Shown in pieces: positions 6,536 through 14,715 of a DNA stretch of 64,000 bases; positions within the stretch are counted from its first letter, which is position 1, and each line of letters begins with the position of its first letter. The stretch comes from JAVJRN01 sp047635055 (GTDB lineage: Bacteria > Bacteroidota > Bacteroidia > Cytophagales > Cyclobacteriaceae), in contig JBLIIJ010000007.1 in NCBI GenBank assembly GCA_047635055.1, positions 1-64,000 on the forward strand. Reading direction: 5' to 3'. The position numbers and the translations under genes are program-made. Under the pieces are notes generated by a model. It made no database searches and was not told the DNA's origin. It saw only the letters and a list, made by a program, of their open reading frames with translations.

Positions 6536-7534
6536 TTAAATAATATTTTTACCTATTGCTTTTGCAATGGACGTCAACGAATGAAACATTGATTCAAATT
6601 CATCTAGATCCAATTGTTGGGCAGCATCTGATTTTGCTTTTTCTGGTGTTGGATGTGCTTCAATTAAGAGCCCATCTATACCCATTGCTACCGAAGCTCT
6701 TGCCAAGTCTCCAACGCCATATCTATAGCCCATGGCGTGACTTGGGTCAACGATGATAGGCAGATTAGTATATTCCTTGAGGTAAGCGACACCACATAAG
6801 TCAAGTGTAAACCTTGTATGTGTTTCGAATGTACGAATACCTCTTTCGCATAACATGACATTTTCATTCCCGCCTGAAAGAATAAATTCTGCTGCTTGGA
6901 CAAACTCTTGAAGTGTAGAGCCAAAGCCTCTTTTTAGTAAAATTGGCTTTTTCGAAGCACCACATTTTTTCAGAATTGATTGATCATACATGGCTTTGGC
7001 ACCAATTTGCACAACATCTGCATAATCAATCACTAGGTCGGCGTGGGAGCTATCTTTGACTTCTGTGATGATGTTGAATCCGTGAGATTCACGAATTTTC
7101 GCCAACATCTTAAGACCTTCTTCACCCAATCCTTGAAAGGTGTAAGGGGAAGTTCTTGGTTTAAAGCATCCTGCTCGTAACGTTTTAATACCTAGGTTTT
7201 TTAGCCTGTCAGCGACTATGTTGATTTGTTCCCAAGACTCAATGGAGCAAGGACCTCCGATAATCATTGTATTGTTTGATATGCCACCAATTTTTGCGTT
7301 ATTTATGGTGATTTCTCTTTTATCGTTTAGGTAATGCTTACTTGCAAGTTGGATGTCGCTATCCATCACGAAACACTCTTCTACGAATTTTTCAATTTCA
7401 GTTGGAAGTTCTTTTAATTTCGAGCTGGTCACCAATATGGGTGTTTCTTTTTGCCTGAAATAAATAGCACTAAGCTGATGCGAAATTGAATGAATAATGT
7501 CTTTTTTGGTAGATGGTTTGAGATGTATAATCAT
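6536..7534 (-). CDS. 3-deoxy-7-phosphoheptulonate (DAHP) synthase, type I-beta
   Basis: A 332-residue enzyme that condenses PEP with erythrose 4-phosphate. Residues 1 to about 80 form the ferredoxin-like regulatory domain seen in Thermotoga-type enzymes (MIIHLKPSTKKD...). The barrel carries GGPCSIES (93-100; metal ligand C96), KPRTSPYTFQG (125-135, the DAHP-synthase form and not the KANRTS form of Kdo-8-P synthase), DPSHA (H266), EAHPTPE (E292) and SD (D303). All metal ligands are present. The start overlaps the upstream epimerase-CBS gene by 4 bp. Alone it would be called the first shikimate-pathway enzyme; its operon partners suggest another or a second role. Confidence 0.9.
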   Translation of the reverse strand: MIIHLKPSTKKDIIHSISHQLSAIYFRQKETPILVTSSKLKELPTEIEKFVEECFVMDSDIQLASKHYLNDKREITINNAKIGGISNNTMIIGGPCSIESWEQINIVADRLKNLGIKTLRAGCFKPRTSPYTFQGLGEEGLKMLAKIRESHGFNIITEVKDSSHADLVIDYADVVQIGAKAMYDQSILKKCGASKKPILLKRGFGSTLQEFVQAAEFILSGGNENVMLCERGIRTFETHTRFTLDLCGVAYLKEYTNLPIIVDPSHAMGYRYGVGDLARASVAMGIDGLLIEAHPTPEKAKSDAAQQLDLDEFESMFHSLTSIAKAIGKNII

Positions 7535-8538
7535 GATTCACTTCTAATTAAGTGGGCGAAAGATAGCGCACCTTTGAGGTTATTTTGGTTATCGATGACT
7601 GGTAAGAATGAAACTAAAAAATCGCTTTGATTAATAAGTAGTAATAAATCTGAGATAGTAGCATTCTCATTGATCCTTACTGGTGTTTTATTGATCAGGT
7701 CGTCTACTTTGACATTATTGAGGTTGTCTAGATTTTTAATTAATGCTTTTCTTAAATCAGCATTACTCACCAAACCTGATAATGCTCCATTATTTGCTTT
7801 AATAAGTGTAAAACCCAAATCTCCTTTTTCAATGGACAGAATGATGCTGGATACTGATAGTTCATGTTCAGAGACAATGGGGGTCTCTGGTAGCTCCATC
7901 ATAAAATCTTTAATCTGATAATTAGAATGAATGATGGAGGATTTTAAATGTAAAATTGCTTCTCCAATAGATTGATGATTGACAAGATAGGAACCAGATA
8001 TCATCCCAGTAACACCTAGTATTCTTAAAATAAAACTTACTTCATCGTTCACCCCTCCATCAACAAATATTTCTTTTTGTGGAAATTGATTTCTGAATTT
8101 TCTTATTCTTTGGAAATTCACTTTTTGAAATAAACCGCCACTTTCGCCAGGTATTGTTGTCATCATAAGTACAAAGGAGCAACTGCTGCTATACTCCGTA
8201 AAAACATCAATAGGCGTGTGTGTGGTAATGGCTATTCCCCATTTAGTTTTTCCATTTGGAAACCGTACGGGATGATTTTCGATATGCTCATATTGAATGG
8301 CGGCTTGTTTGATTTGTAGTTGTCCAATCTCTTGGAAATATTTCTCTGGTTGCGCTGATATTATATGTAAATCAATGGGTGTTTTGCTGATTTTTTGAAT
8401 TCGCGATATATCTTGAAATACCGTTAGATCGTCGATTGAATCGATGTGAAAAAAGTCTATGTAGCACCTTTCTAGCTGCTCAATGAGCTGCTCTTGATTT
8501 TTTGAAGTGTTGGAATAAAGCGACGCTGATATTTTCAT
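7531..8538 (-). CDS. Ribulose-phosphate 3-epimerase-like barrel fused to tandem CBS domains
   Basis: A 335-residue fusion. Residues 1-205 are a ribulose-phosphate-epimerase-like TIM barrel: ISASLYS (3-9), the metal pair H31-x-D33 in FHIDSIDD, H58 in DLHII, a phosphate loop IPGESGGLF (129-137), D160 in FVDGGVN and the SGS turn at 181-183. The epimerase metal ligands are thus kept, although Met of HVDVMDG is Ile. Residues 220-335 are two CBS motifs very like those of KdsD/KpsF arabinose-5-phosphate isomerases (KGDLGFTLI...GLVSNADLRKAL; FLPVIDNQNNLKGALSFAHL). It is the first gene of the operon and presumably acts on a pentose phosphate under nucleotide control. I know of no standard annotation for this architecture. 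Confidence 0.8.
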   Translation of the reverse strand: MKISASLYSNTSKNQEQLIEQLERCYIDFFHIDSIDDLTVFQDISRIQKISKTPIDLHIISAQPEKYFQEIGQLQIKQAAIQYEHIENHPVRFPNGKTKWGIAITTHTPIDVFTEYSSSCSFVLMMTTIPGESGGLFQKVNFQRIRKFRNQFPQKEIFVDGGVNDEVSFILRILGVTGMISGSYLVNHQSIGEAILHLKSSIIHSNYQIKDFMMELPETPIVSEHELSVSSIILSIEKGDLGFTLIKANNGALSGLVSNADLRKALIKNLDNLNNVKVDDLINKTPVRINENATISDLLLLINQSDFLVSFLPVIDNQNNLKGALSFAHLIRSES

Positions 8539-8660
8539 CTAGTAAGAATGTAAGATCTCAAATATATACTGCTCTTGATTCTGGTTAAAATTAAAAGGAG
8601 AATCATAATCTTTTTTTGATCTCATATTGTGGGTTTTGTTCTCACATCCTAGCATGGGAT

Positions 8661-8720
8661 AAAAAGAAATTATCAAATCTCATACCTCGCGAGCTTGCTC
8701 CGAGGTGCTTGATTTATTGG
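8661..8720. repeat. Dispersed palindromic repeat, copy 1
   Basis: The unit begins AAAAAGAAATTATCAAATCT, continues through the inverted arms ACCTCG/CGAGGT around an AGCTTGCT centre, and ends CTTGATTTATTGG. A diverged copy with the same frame of conserved blocks occurs at 12882-12936. Confidence 0.5.
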
Positions 8721-8866
8721 AATGTTAAGCTTTATGACGATAAAGTCAACATTATGCCACCTATGTAAAGTATTTGTTATCTATTAATAAATACCCAACT
8801 TATGGTATTGAATGGCGTTTTCGTAATTATTATCTTTGAAATATTAATCCTCTTCATATAGCATGG

Positions 8867-8903
8867 ATAGGAGGCCAGCTTTGTTGGCCTCCTATTTTCA
8901 TTT
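8867..8903 (+). terminator. Strong hairpin with T-rich tail, no gene upstream on this strand
   Basis: An 11-bp perfect stem, ATAGGAGGCCA / TGGCCTCCTAT, with loop GCTTTGT, followed by TTTCATTTT. It looks like an intrinsic terminator read rightwards, yet no rightward gene precedes it within 2.8 kb. An unannotated small RNA ending here is one explanation; a leader attenuator for the aldolase gene, which starts 60-100 bp further on, is another. Confidence 0.6.
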
Positions 8904-8965
8904 TAAGAACATGCTATTATTTTGTATCCCAGATTTTTACTTTCTATTTGTTGAAACAGAATTTC

Positions 8966-9979
8966 ATGATTGATTTAAGAAGTGACACAGTAACTCGACC
9001 AACAAAAGCAATGCTGGAGGCTATGATGAGCGCTAAGGTTGGAGATGATGTTTTCGACGATGACCCAACGGTAAATGAACTACAGGAGAAAGTAGCCAAA
9101 ATGTTTGGAATGGAAGCGGCGCTTTATTGCCCATCAGGCACCATGACTAATCAAATAGCGCTTCGCATTAGTACAAGCCCTCAGGATGAAGTGATTTGTG
9201 ATAAAAGGTCACATATTTATCTTTATGAAGGCGGTGGGTTGGCCTATAACTCCATGCTTTCGCCCAAACTTCTCGATGGTAATAGAGGAATGATTACCGC
9301 CGAAATGGTTGCTGAAAATATTAACCCTGATGATATTCATTTCCCAGTATCTAAGTTGGTAAGCTTAGAAAATACCATGAATAAAGGTGGAGGAGCGACT
9401 TATGACATTGAGGAGATTAAAAAGATAAGAAAGGTTTGCGATGCTAATCAACTAAAACTACACTTAGATGGTGCCCGATTGTTCAATGCAATAGTTGCGA
9501 ATGATGAGCAGCCCGAGACTTACGGTCAAATATTTGACACGATTTCAATATGTTGTTCTAAAGGTCTTGGCGCGCCTGTTGGGTCATTACTTTTAGCATC
9601 AAAGGAGGATATCAAAAGAGCGAAGAGAGTAAGGAAAGTGTTTGGAGGAGGAATGCGCCAAGCAGGCTATCTGGCAGCTGCTTGTATCTATGCACTTGAT
9701 CATCATCTGGAAAGGTTGGTAGATGACCATGCTCGGGCAAAAATTATAGCTTCATCGTTAAAATCGAGTAACTATATCAGTAATATTTTGCCGGTAGAGA
9801 CGAATATTGTGATTGCAGAATTGGAGGGAATTAAGCCAGCCACCTATTTGTCCAAATTGGAACATCATGATGTTAAGGCTGTTCCTTTTGGTCCTAAATC
9901 CGTCAGGTTTGTCACGCACCTAGATTTTAATGATGCAGATTTGGAAAAGGTGGTTTCAGCGATTTCTAAATTGAATTAG
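8966..9979 (+). CDS. ltaE: Threonine aldolase (low-specificity L-threonine/allo-threonine aldolase)
   Basis: A PLP-dependent fold-type I enzyme that splits L-threonine or L-allo-threonine into glycine and acetaldehyde. From the ATG at 8966 it has 337 residues, the family length; a TTG 18 bp upstream would add six residues but is less likely because family members begin MIDLRSDTVT. Landmarks are DLRSDTVTRPT at the N-terminus, GDDVFDDDPT, the LHLDGARL block with the PLP-contacting Asp, and the Schiff-base Lys (about K199) in CSKGLGAPVGS. Its 3' end overlaps the convergent permease gene by 14 bp. Confidence 0.95.
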   Translation: MIDLRSDTVTRPTKAMLEAMMSAKVGDDVFDDDPTVNELQEKVAKMFGMEAALYCPSGTMTNQIALRISTSPQDEVICDKRSHIYLYEGGGLAYNSMLSPKLLDGNRGMITAEMVAENINPDDIHFPVSKLVSLENTMNKGGGATYDIEEIKKIRKVCDANQLKLHLDGARLFNAIVANDEQPETYGQIFDTISICCSKGLGAPVGSLLLASKEDIKRAKRVRKVFGGGMRQAGYLAAACIYALDHHLERLVDDHARAKIIASSLKSSNYISNILPVETNIVIAELEGIKPATYLSKLEHHDVKAVPFGPKSVRFVTHLDFNDADLEKVVSAISKLN

Positions 9980-10856
9980 ATTTTTTTTTCACGGCCATCG
10001 CTACACCAAGGAAGACTAATATCGCTCCGAAAATAGTTTGAAAATTGAGCGATTCATTCATAAAACCAATGCCTAAAATGGTGGCAAAAACGGGCTGTAA
10101 ATAAATGTAGGCGCCTACCGTTGAAGGACTTACTTTTTTCATTGCCCAGATATTGGTGATATAAGCAATGATCGTGACAGCAAAAATGACAAAGAAAAAA
10201 CTAAACCAATGAATGAGATTGAAACTTGTCCAACTAATCTCTGCAACTTCGGAATAACCAAAAGGGGCCAAAAAGATAAATCCAAATAGGAAAAACCATT
10301 TGACTAGCGTTATTGGAGCATACTTTTCTAGTAGAGGTTTGGCTAAAACCAAATAAGTCCCAAAGCTCAATGCATTTAGAAGTATCAGCACATCACCAAG
10401 CAGAGAAAATTGTGAGGTATTATCGCCCGATTGAAGAATAATTACGCTTGCTCCAGCTAATCCTAAAATTAACCCTGTAATTCTGCTTTTGGCAAGTCTT
10501 TCTTTTAATAAAATAGCGGCTAAAATGGCCACTAAGATTGGGGTCAAGGTCATAATTATAGACCCGTGAATGGAGGATGTCAGACTCAACCCTTTGAAAA
10601 AGAACAACATATTGATGCCAACTCCGAAGATTGCACAGGAAATGATCCGAAGACCATCGACTGACCAATTTACTTTTTGCGAATGAAATATTCCGATAAT
10701 CCAAAAAAGTACTCCCGCTAAACCAACGCGAAATATTAGAAACCCAAATGGAGCAATGAGAGAGGGAGTTATTATTTTGACAGCAGCATAGTTGGTTCCA
10801 TATAAAAAAGCCACTAAGAGCATAGCCAGATGGACTTTTAGGTTGACTTTTTTCAT
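9966..10856 (-). CDS. EamA/DMT-family permease
   Basis: A 296-residue inner-membrane protein with two EamA repeats, about ten helices in total. The first repeat starts at LAMLLVAFLYGTNYAAVKI and the second near LGDVLILLNALSFGTYLVLAKPLL. The conserved E119 in LLKERL (repeat 1) and NES (repeat 2) fit metabolite exporters of the drug/metabolite transporter superfamily. Substrate cannot be inferred. Divergent from the 100-residue gene at 10987; a perfect LacI-type operator palindrome lies in the shared 130-bp intergenic region. Confidence 0.9.
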   Translation of the reverse strand: MKKVNLKVHLAMLLVAFLYGTNYAAVKIITPSLIAPFGFLIFRVGLAGVLFWIIGIFHSQKVNWSVDGLRIISCAIFGVGINMLFFFKGLSLTSSIHGSIIMTLTPILVAILAAILLKERLAKSRITGLILGLAGASVIILQSGDNTSQFSLLGDVLILLNALSFGTYLVLAKPLLEKYAPITLVKWFFLFGFIFLAPFGYSEVAEISWTSFNLIHWFSFFFVIFAVTIIAYITNIWAMKKVSPSTVGAYIYLQPVFATILGIGFMNESLNFQTIFGAILVFLGVAMAVKKKSNSI

Positions 10857-10924
10857 CTACCCAAAAGTGGGTATTTATATGAGATTATGACTAAAGTCAA
10901 GAAAATATATTTAGGTTTACTAGC

Positions 10925-10938
10925 TGCAAACGTTTGCA
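10925..10938. promoter_or_regulatory. Perfect LacI/GalR-type operator palindrome
   Basis: TGCAAACGTTTGCA is a perfect 14-bp palindrome with a central CG. It matches the operator form typical of LacI-family regulators (TGnAAnCGnTTnCA). It sits between the divergent EamA permease (start 10856) and the 100-residue gene (start 10987), 48-68 bp from each start, where it could control either. No LacI-family gene is in the window. Confidence 0.55.
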
Positions 10939-10986
10939 TTTAGTAAATTTACATTACTTTTTATAAACCTTCAAAACGCCGAATGT

Positions 10987-11289
10987 ATGGTTTTTACAGA
11001 AATAGACAAAGAAACAGCGACTATAATCAGTACTTTGGTAAAGTATGTGAACAATAGCACAGCGCATCACGAATCGATCATTACAGTGGGTCAGCATTTG
11101 GGAGTTCCAAAAGATGAAACTATTGGAATCATTGAAGAATGGGAAGAGTCCGACAGTTTAACCCTTCAAAGTACTTCGGAGAAAAAGGAGTTTATAAAAG
11201 AGATTTTTCAAGATATATTGCTCTATGATGATCATTTAATTAAGCAATTACATTCTCATATAAGCAAAGAGCTGGGCATCACCTCATAG
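10987..11289 (+). CDS. Small acidic protein of unknown function
   Basis: One hundred residues, acidic, predicted mainly helical, no signal peptide or membrane helix. It starts MVFTEIDKETATII and contains the stretch GVPKDETIGIIEEWEES. I do not recognise a family. It stands alone, with an intrinsic terminator at 11317-11345 directly behind it and a LacI-type operator palindrome 49 bp upstream, so it looks like an independently regulated monocistronic gene. Confidence 0.65.
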   Translation: MVFTEIDKETATIISTLVKYVNNSTAHHESIITVGQHLGVPKDETIGIIEEWEESDSLTLQSTSEKKEFIKEIFQDILLYDDHLIKQLHSHISKELGITS

Positions 11290-11316
11290 ATTTTTTCGAC
11301 TTAACACGTAATATAT

Positions 11317-11345
11317 TAGCGGAGATCACTCCGCTATTTTTTTAT
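11317..11345 (+). terminator. Rho-independent terminator
   Basis: Stem TAGCGGAG / CTCCGCTA with loop ATCA, then T8. It lies 28 bp after the stop of the 100-residue gene. Confidence 0.85.
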
Positions 11346-11463
11346 CCAACATACGCTGTTTGTATTTTGGTTATCCTCTCAGGAATAATCAATTCGCTCA
11401 TTCACGATTATCACACTCGTCCATATAAGTTAGATTTGCTCCAAAATCTTTTTAGCTACTACT

Positions 11464-12732
11464 ATGTTTCAGGATAATTCCCCTTTGGCAGAAAGAATGA
11501 GGCCATCTTCGCTTGCTCAATTAATAGGTCAAACCCATTTGGTTGGGGATGGTGCTATTTTGAATAAAACGATTCTATCTGGTCGTATACCTTCCATGAT
11601 ACTTTGGGGACCTCCGGGTACGGGTAAGACAACTTTAGCAAATATCATTGCTAACCAGGTCAAAATGCCATTTCATACACTTAGCGCGATCAGTGCTGGA
11701 GTAAAGGATGTTAGAGAAATCATTAATCAGATTCGAACTGGTCAAAAAGCAATACTTTTTATTGATGAGATACATCGGTTTAATAAATCACAGCAAGATG
11801 CGCTTCTTGGGGCTGTAGAGAAAGGTAAAATCACACTTATTGGCGCAACCACCGAAAATCCAAGTTTTGAAGTAAATGCTGCGTTGCTTTCTAGATGTCA
11901 GGTCTACACATTAAAGCACCTAGAAAAAGAAGATTTACTGGATATCGTTAAGCGTGCGCTGAAAGAGGATTTGGAAATGCAGAAGATTGATGTTTCCATT
12001 GATGAAACGGAAGCATTGTTCAACTTGTCTGGGGGTGATGCTCGTAAACTTCTTAACCTAATCGAATTGGTCGTTAAGTCGGAAAGTGGGGATACGGTAA
12101 AAGTGACTAATCAATTGGTCATGGAAGCAGCTCAGCGAAAGACGGTGCTTTATGATAAAAAAGGGGAGATGCACTACGATGTTATTTCTGCGTTTATCAA
12201 GTCGATTAGAGGAAGTGACCCCAATGCTGCGGTGTATTATTTGGCAAGAATGATTGAAGGTGGAGAAGATGTTAAGTTCATTGCTCGACGACTCTTGATA
12301 CTCGCTTCAGAAGATATTGGAAATGCCAATCCGACAGCTTTGGTGATGGCTAATTCTGCATTTCAGGCAGTAAATGTTATTGGTTATCCTGAATCGCGCA
12401 TTATTCTCGCTCAATGTGTAACGTATTTGGCCAGCTCGCCAAAAAGTAATGCAAGCTATGAGGCTATAAAAATGGCGCAGAAGCTAGTGCATGAAAAGGG
12501 CGATTTGCCAGTACCTATGGCTATTAGAAATGCACCTACAAAATTCATGAAAGAAGAAGGATATGGTGATGGCTATAAGTACGCCCATTCTTTTCCTGGA
12601 AACTTCGCAGAAATGGAATTTTTACCTAAAGAAATAGAAGGGCTGAAACTTTATGAGCCAGGTAATAATGCTCGAGAGGCCGAACTACGAAAATTCTTAA
12701 AAAATCGTTGGAAAGATAAGTATGAGTATTAA
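11464..12732 (+). CDS. rarA: Replication-associated recombination protein A (AAA+ ATPase)
   Basis: A 422-residue RarA/MgsA-type ATPase acting at stalled replication forks, related to clamp-loader subunits. Walker A is GPPGTGKTT (49-57), Walker B is LFIDE (98-102) with IHRFNKSQQDALL following, sensor 1 is ATTENPSFEVN, and the arginine-finger motif is LLSRCQVY. The C-terminal tetramerisation region (ASEDIGNANP, RNAPTKFM, YAHSFPGNF) is complete. Length matches the family. A -7-like TAGATTTG lies just upstream of the start. Confidence 0.96.
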   Translation: MFQDNSPLAERMRPSSLAQLIGQTHLVGDGAILNKTILSGRIPSMILWGPPGTGKTTLANIIANQVKMPFHTLSAISAGVKDVREIINQIRTGQKAILFIDEIHRFNKSQQDALLGAVEKGKITLIGATTENPSFEVNAALLSRCQVYTLKHLEKEDLLDIVKRALKEDLEMQKIDVSIDETEALFNLSGGDARKLLNLIELVVKSESGDTVKVTNQLVMEAAQRKTVLYDKKGEMHYDVISAFIKSIRGSDPNAAVYYLARMIEGGEDVKFIARRLLILASEDIGNANPTALVMANSAFQAVNVIGYPESRIILAQCVTYLASSPKSNASYEAIKMAQKLVHEKGDLPVPMAIRNAPTKFMKEEGYGDGYKYAHSFPGNFAEMEFLPKEIEGLKLYEPGNNAREAELRKFLKNRWKDKYEY

Positions 12733-13164
12733 TTTCAGACCGCTACTATCATTTGCGTATGATGATCGAGAGGCATGGTCTCGCCATCTCATGAAAATCA
12801 CTTTCCTTCAGATTTACGATAGAAGTTATATTTCTAACATTTTTCGTATTTGCACCTTACCTTATTATAACTACTTCAAATAAAAAGGAATTATCAAACT
12901 TCATACTGCTTTAGCTTATTACGAAGTTCTTGAACAAGGATTACTAAAAAAAATTGATTTCGATCAAAGACACCACAAATAATGGAGTAGTGGATTGTCT
13001 AAATGAACCCGAATGATGCTTGTTCTTCTGGTAGTAATTATAATTATAAAAAATATTATATCGTAATTAATAATATTACAGAATATTATTATGTTTTGTA
13101 GTGGGCTAACTTATTAGTGTAACTGTTTTTACTTCAATTTTTTTTATACTTAAGGGAGCAAGTT
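12733..13164. other. Intergenic stretch with a repeat copy
   Basis: About 430 bp, very AT-rich, with no gene that I can support. It holds the second copy of the dispersed repeat (12882-12936) and several short ATTAT runs near 13040-13095. Confidence 0.6.
12882..12936. repeat. Dispersed palindromic repeat, copy 2 (diverged)
   Basis: AAAAAGGAATTATCAAACT, then CATACTGCTTTAGCTTATTACGAAG with weakened inverted arms, then TTCTTGAACAAGG. It aligns block by block with the copy at 8661-8720; the conserved left flank is AAAAAG(A/G)AATTATCAAA. Confidence 0.45.
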
Positions 13165-14440
13165 TGTCAATCGATAGAATTGCTTTTTATTGCAGAAAGG
13201 CAAGAACATTTGTGCGTAAAAACAGTGATTCAATAAAATTTTATGCGCAAAAAATAGTCAGTTAATCGGATTCCGCAGAATCAAAGTCCAATGATATATT
13301 GTATTACTCCCTCGTTGGTATTGGGTTTCAAAATATAGGGGAGTACGATTTATCAATAATAGTTTCAGAAGCGAGTGATTGAACTGAGTATAGAAAGAAA
13401 AGACACTACAAATCTTGCTATCGGTTATCAAAACCTAGGCGTAGCTTACAAGTTTCTAGAAACCTATGATGAGGCCCTCATTCATTTTTTTTAATGCGCT
13501 ATCAATTATCAAGAAGGCTCAAACAGCCCCAAAGTGTAACATTACTAGAGCGCTGAAGGGTATGGGTAAACAAGAAGAAGCTGGAATTTATATAGAATGT
13601 GCGTTAGCCATAGCGCAAAAACTTGATGATTCAAAAATCAAATCAGCTGCTTTTATTGCACTCATCCCGAGTATGTTTATGCAAGGAAATCTTGTCAATG
13701 CATTTGAATATTTGAAAAAGGGAGAAGAGGAATTGCTGCGTATAAACTTATGTAATGGTCTGCTGAGTATTTATAATAATTTGGCTGCAATAAAATTTTA
13801 TCGAGGAGTACTTGTATCACATGTGCTCATTTTGATTAATAGTAGAACGAGACATAGGCTATGAGTGCAGCTTTCAGAATAGAAAAGTAAGGTTCAACGG
13901 AAGCGATTTAGATCAGTTATAGATGGCGAAGAATAAAAAAGAAAGCGTATCGCCAGAGATCTTCATGATGGTTTCGGTCAGATTTTGTTAACGGTGAAAA
14001 TACTCGTTTCATCAACAAGTATGGAGCCAGCGAAGCTTCAAAAATCAATTTTATTAATAGATCCTGTGGTTGATGAAGTTGGCTCCATATTGCACAGTTT
14101 AATACCGATTGCATTCACCGCTTATGGGGTAAAATAGGCCATTGAAGATATGTTCAGAACAGTGAAAGAATCTTTGCCAGTTGATTTGAAAATGGCCATT
14201 GAAGAAGGATTGGGTCCAGAAGAACAAGTATCTATTGTGATATATATAGTGCTGCAAGAGTGTCTAAATAATACACTTAAATATGCGAATGCTTCAGAAT
14301 TGCAATTGTTGATATCAAAAGACTAAAGCCTCATTAAAATCAGAGACAAAGACAATGGATCTGGCTTTGATATGAAAGGAGCTAAGCCAAATGATAGGTC
14401 TAAGTGGAGTCTGTCCATCATATCCGATCTCTTCGTTACG
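13165..14440 (+). pseudogene. Decayed TPR-containing sensor histidine kinase (HisKA_3 type)
   Basis: Fragments in several frames read as one protein. TPR segments: FVRKNSDSIKFYAQK, VGIGFQNIGEYDLSI, YQNLGVAYKFLETYDEAL and KGMGKQEEAGIYIECALAIA. After them comes a HisKA_3 phosphoacceptor region, ERKRIARDLHDGFGQ, with the His in LHDGFG. An ATPase part follows: QECLNNTLKYANAS (N box) and RDKDNGSGFDM (G1 box). In-frame stops occur at 14135-14137 (TAG) and 14324-14326 (TAA), and there are frameshifts in the TPR part. The remainder of the ATPase domain is lost in foreign-looking sequence after about 14400. The family is that of NarX-like kinases paired with LuxR-type regulators. Confidence 0.8.
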
Positions 14441-14493
14441 CCCGTCGAAAAAATAATCCACTTCGGCGGACCGATTTCCATAAGGAATCCATT

Positions 14494-14535
14494 CCACGAT
14501 GGCTGCTCCGCGATGGCTGCTCCACGATGGCTGCA
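14494..14535. repeat. 14-bp tandem repeat, three copies
   Basis: Three head-to-tail copies of CC(A/G)CGATGGCTGC(T/A) at 14494-14507, 14508-14521 and 14522-14535. They lie inside the broken kinase gene, in sequence that does not align with any kinase domain. Three copies without spacers is not CRISPR. Confidence 0.7.
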
Positions 14536-14715
14536 TGTTTTTCTCTTTCGCAAGCCTCGATATCGAACATTTTGAATCAGAATCTTATTCTACAGACAGA
14601 TTCTAAATAATATGCAATCTTGAATTGAGTGAATAGGAGGAGGTTCTGAAATTGTTTCTAAATGCAGCGTAGAGGCAAGTATGTTTTTTTCAATTCCAGA
14701 CGATTTTGAATACAA

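Larger units (their letters stand above)
8539..8965. other. Intergenic stretch with a dispersed repeat and an orphan terminator
   Basis: About 430 bp without a gene. A repeat copy lies at 8661-8720 and a strong hairpin at 8867-8903, described separately. The rest is AT-rich and holds no frame or tRNA that I can support. It must contain the promoters of the epimerase-CBS operon (leftward) and the aldolase gene (rightward). Confidence 0.6.

Noticed and set aside
6536..7534. Kdo-8-phosphate synthase (KdsA) for the PEP aldolase gene
   Set aside because: It carries the KPRTSPY motif and an N-terminal ferredoxin-like domain of DAHP synthases and lacks the KANRTS block of KdsA.
14494..14535. Possible CRISPR array
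   Set aside because: Only three contiguous 14-bp repeats with no spacers and no cas genes.
14315..14610. Several overlapping 65-76 codon frames on both strands
   Set aside because: They cover the inserted tandem repeat and kinase debris; none has coding features.
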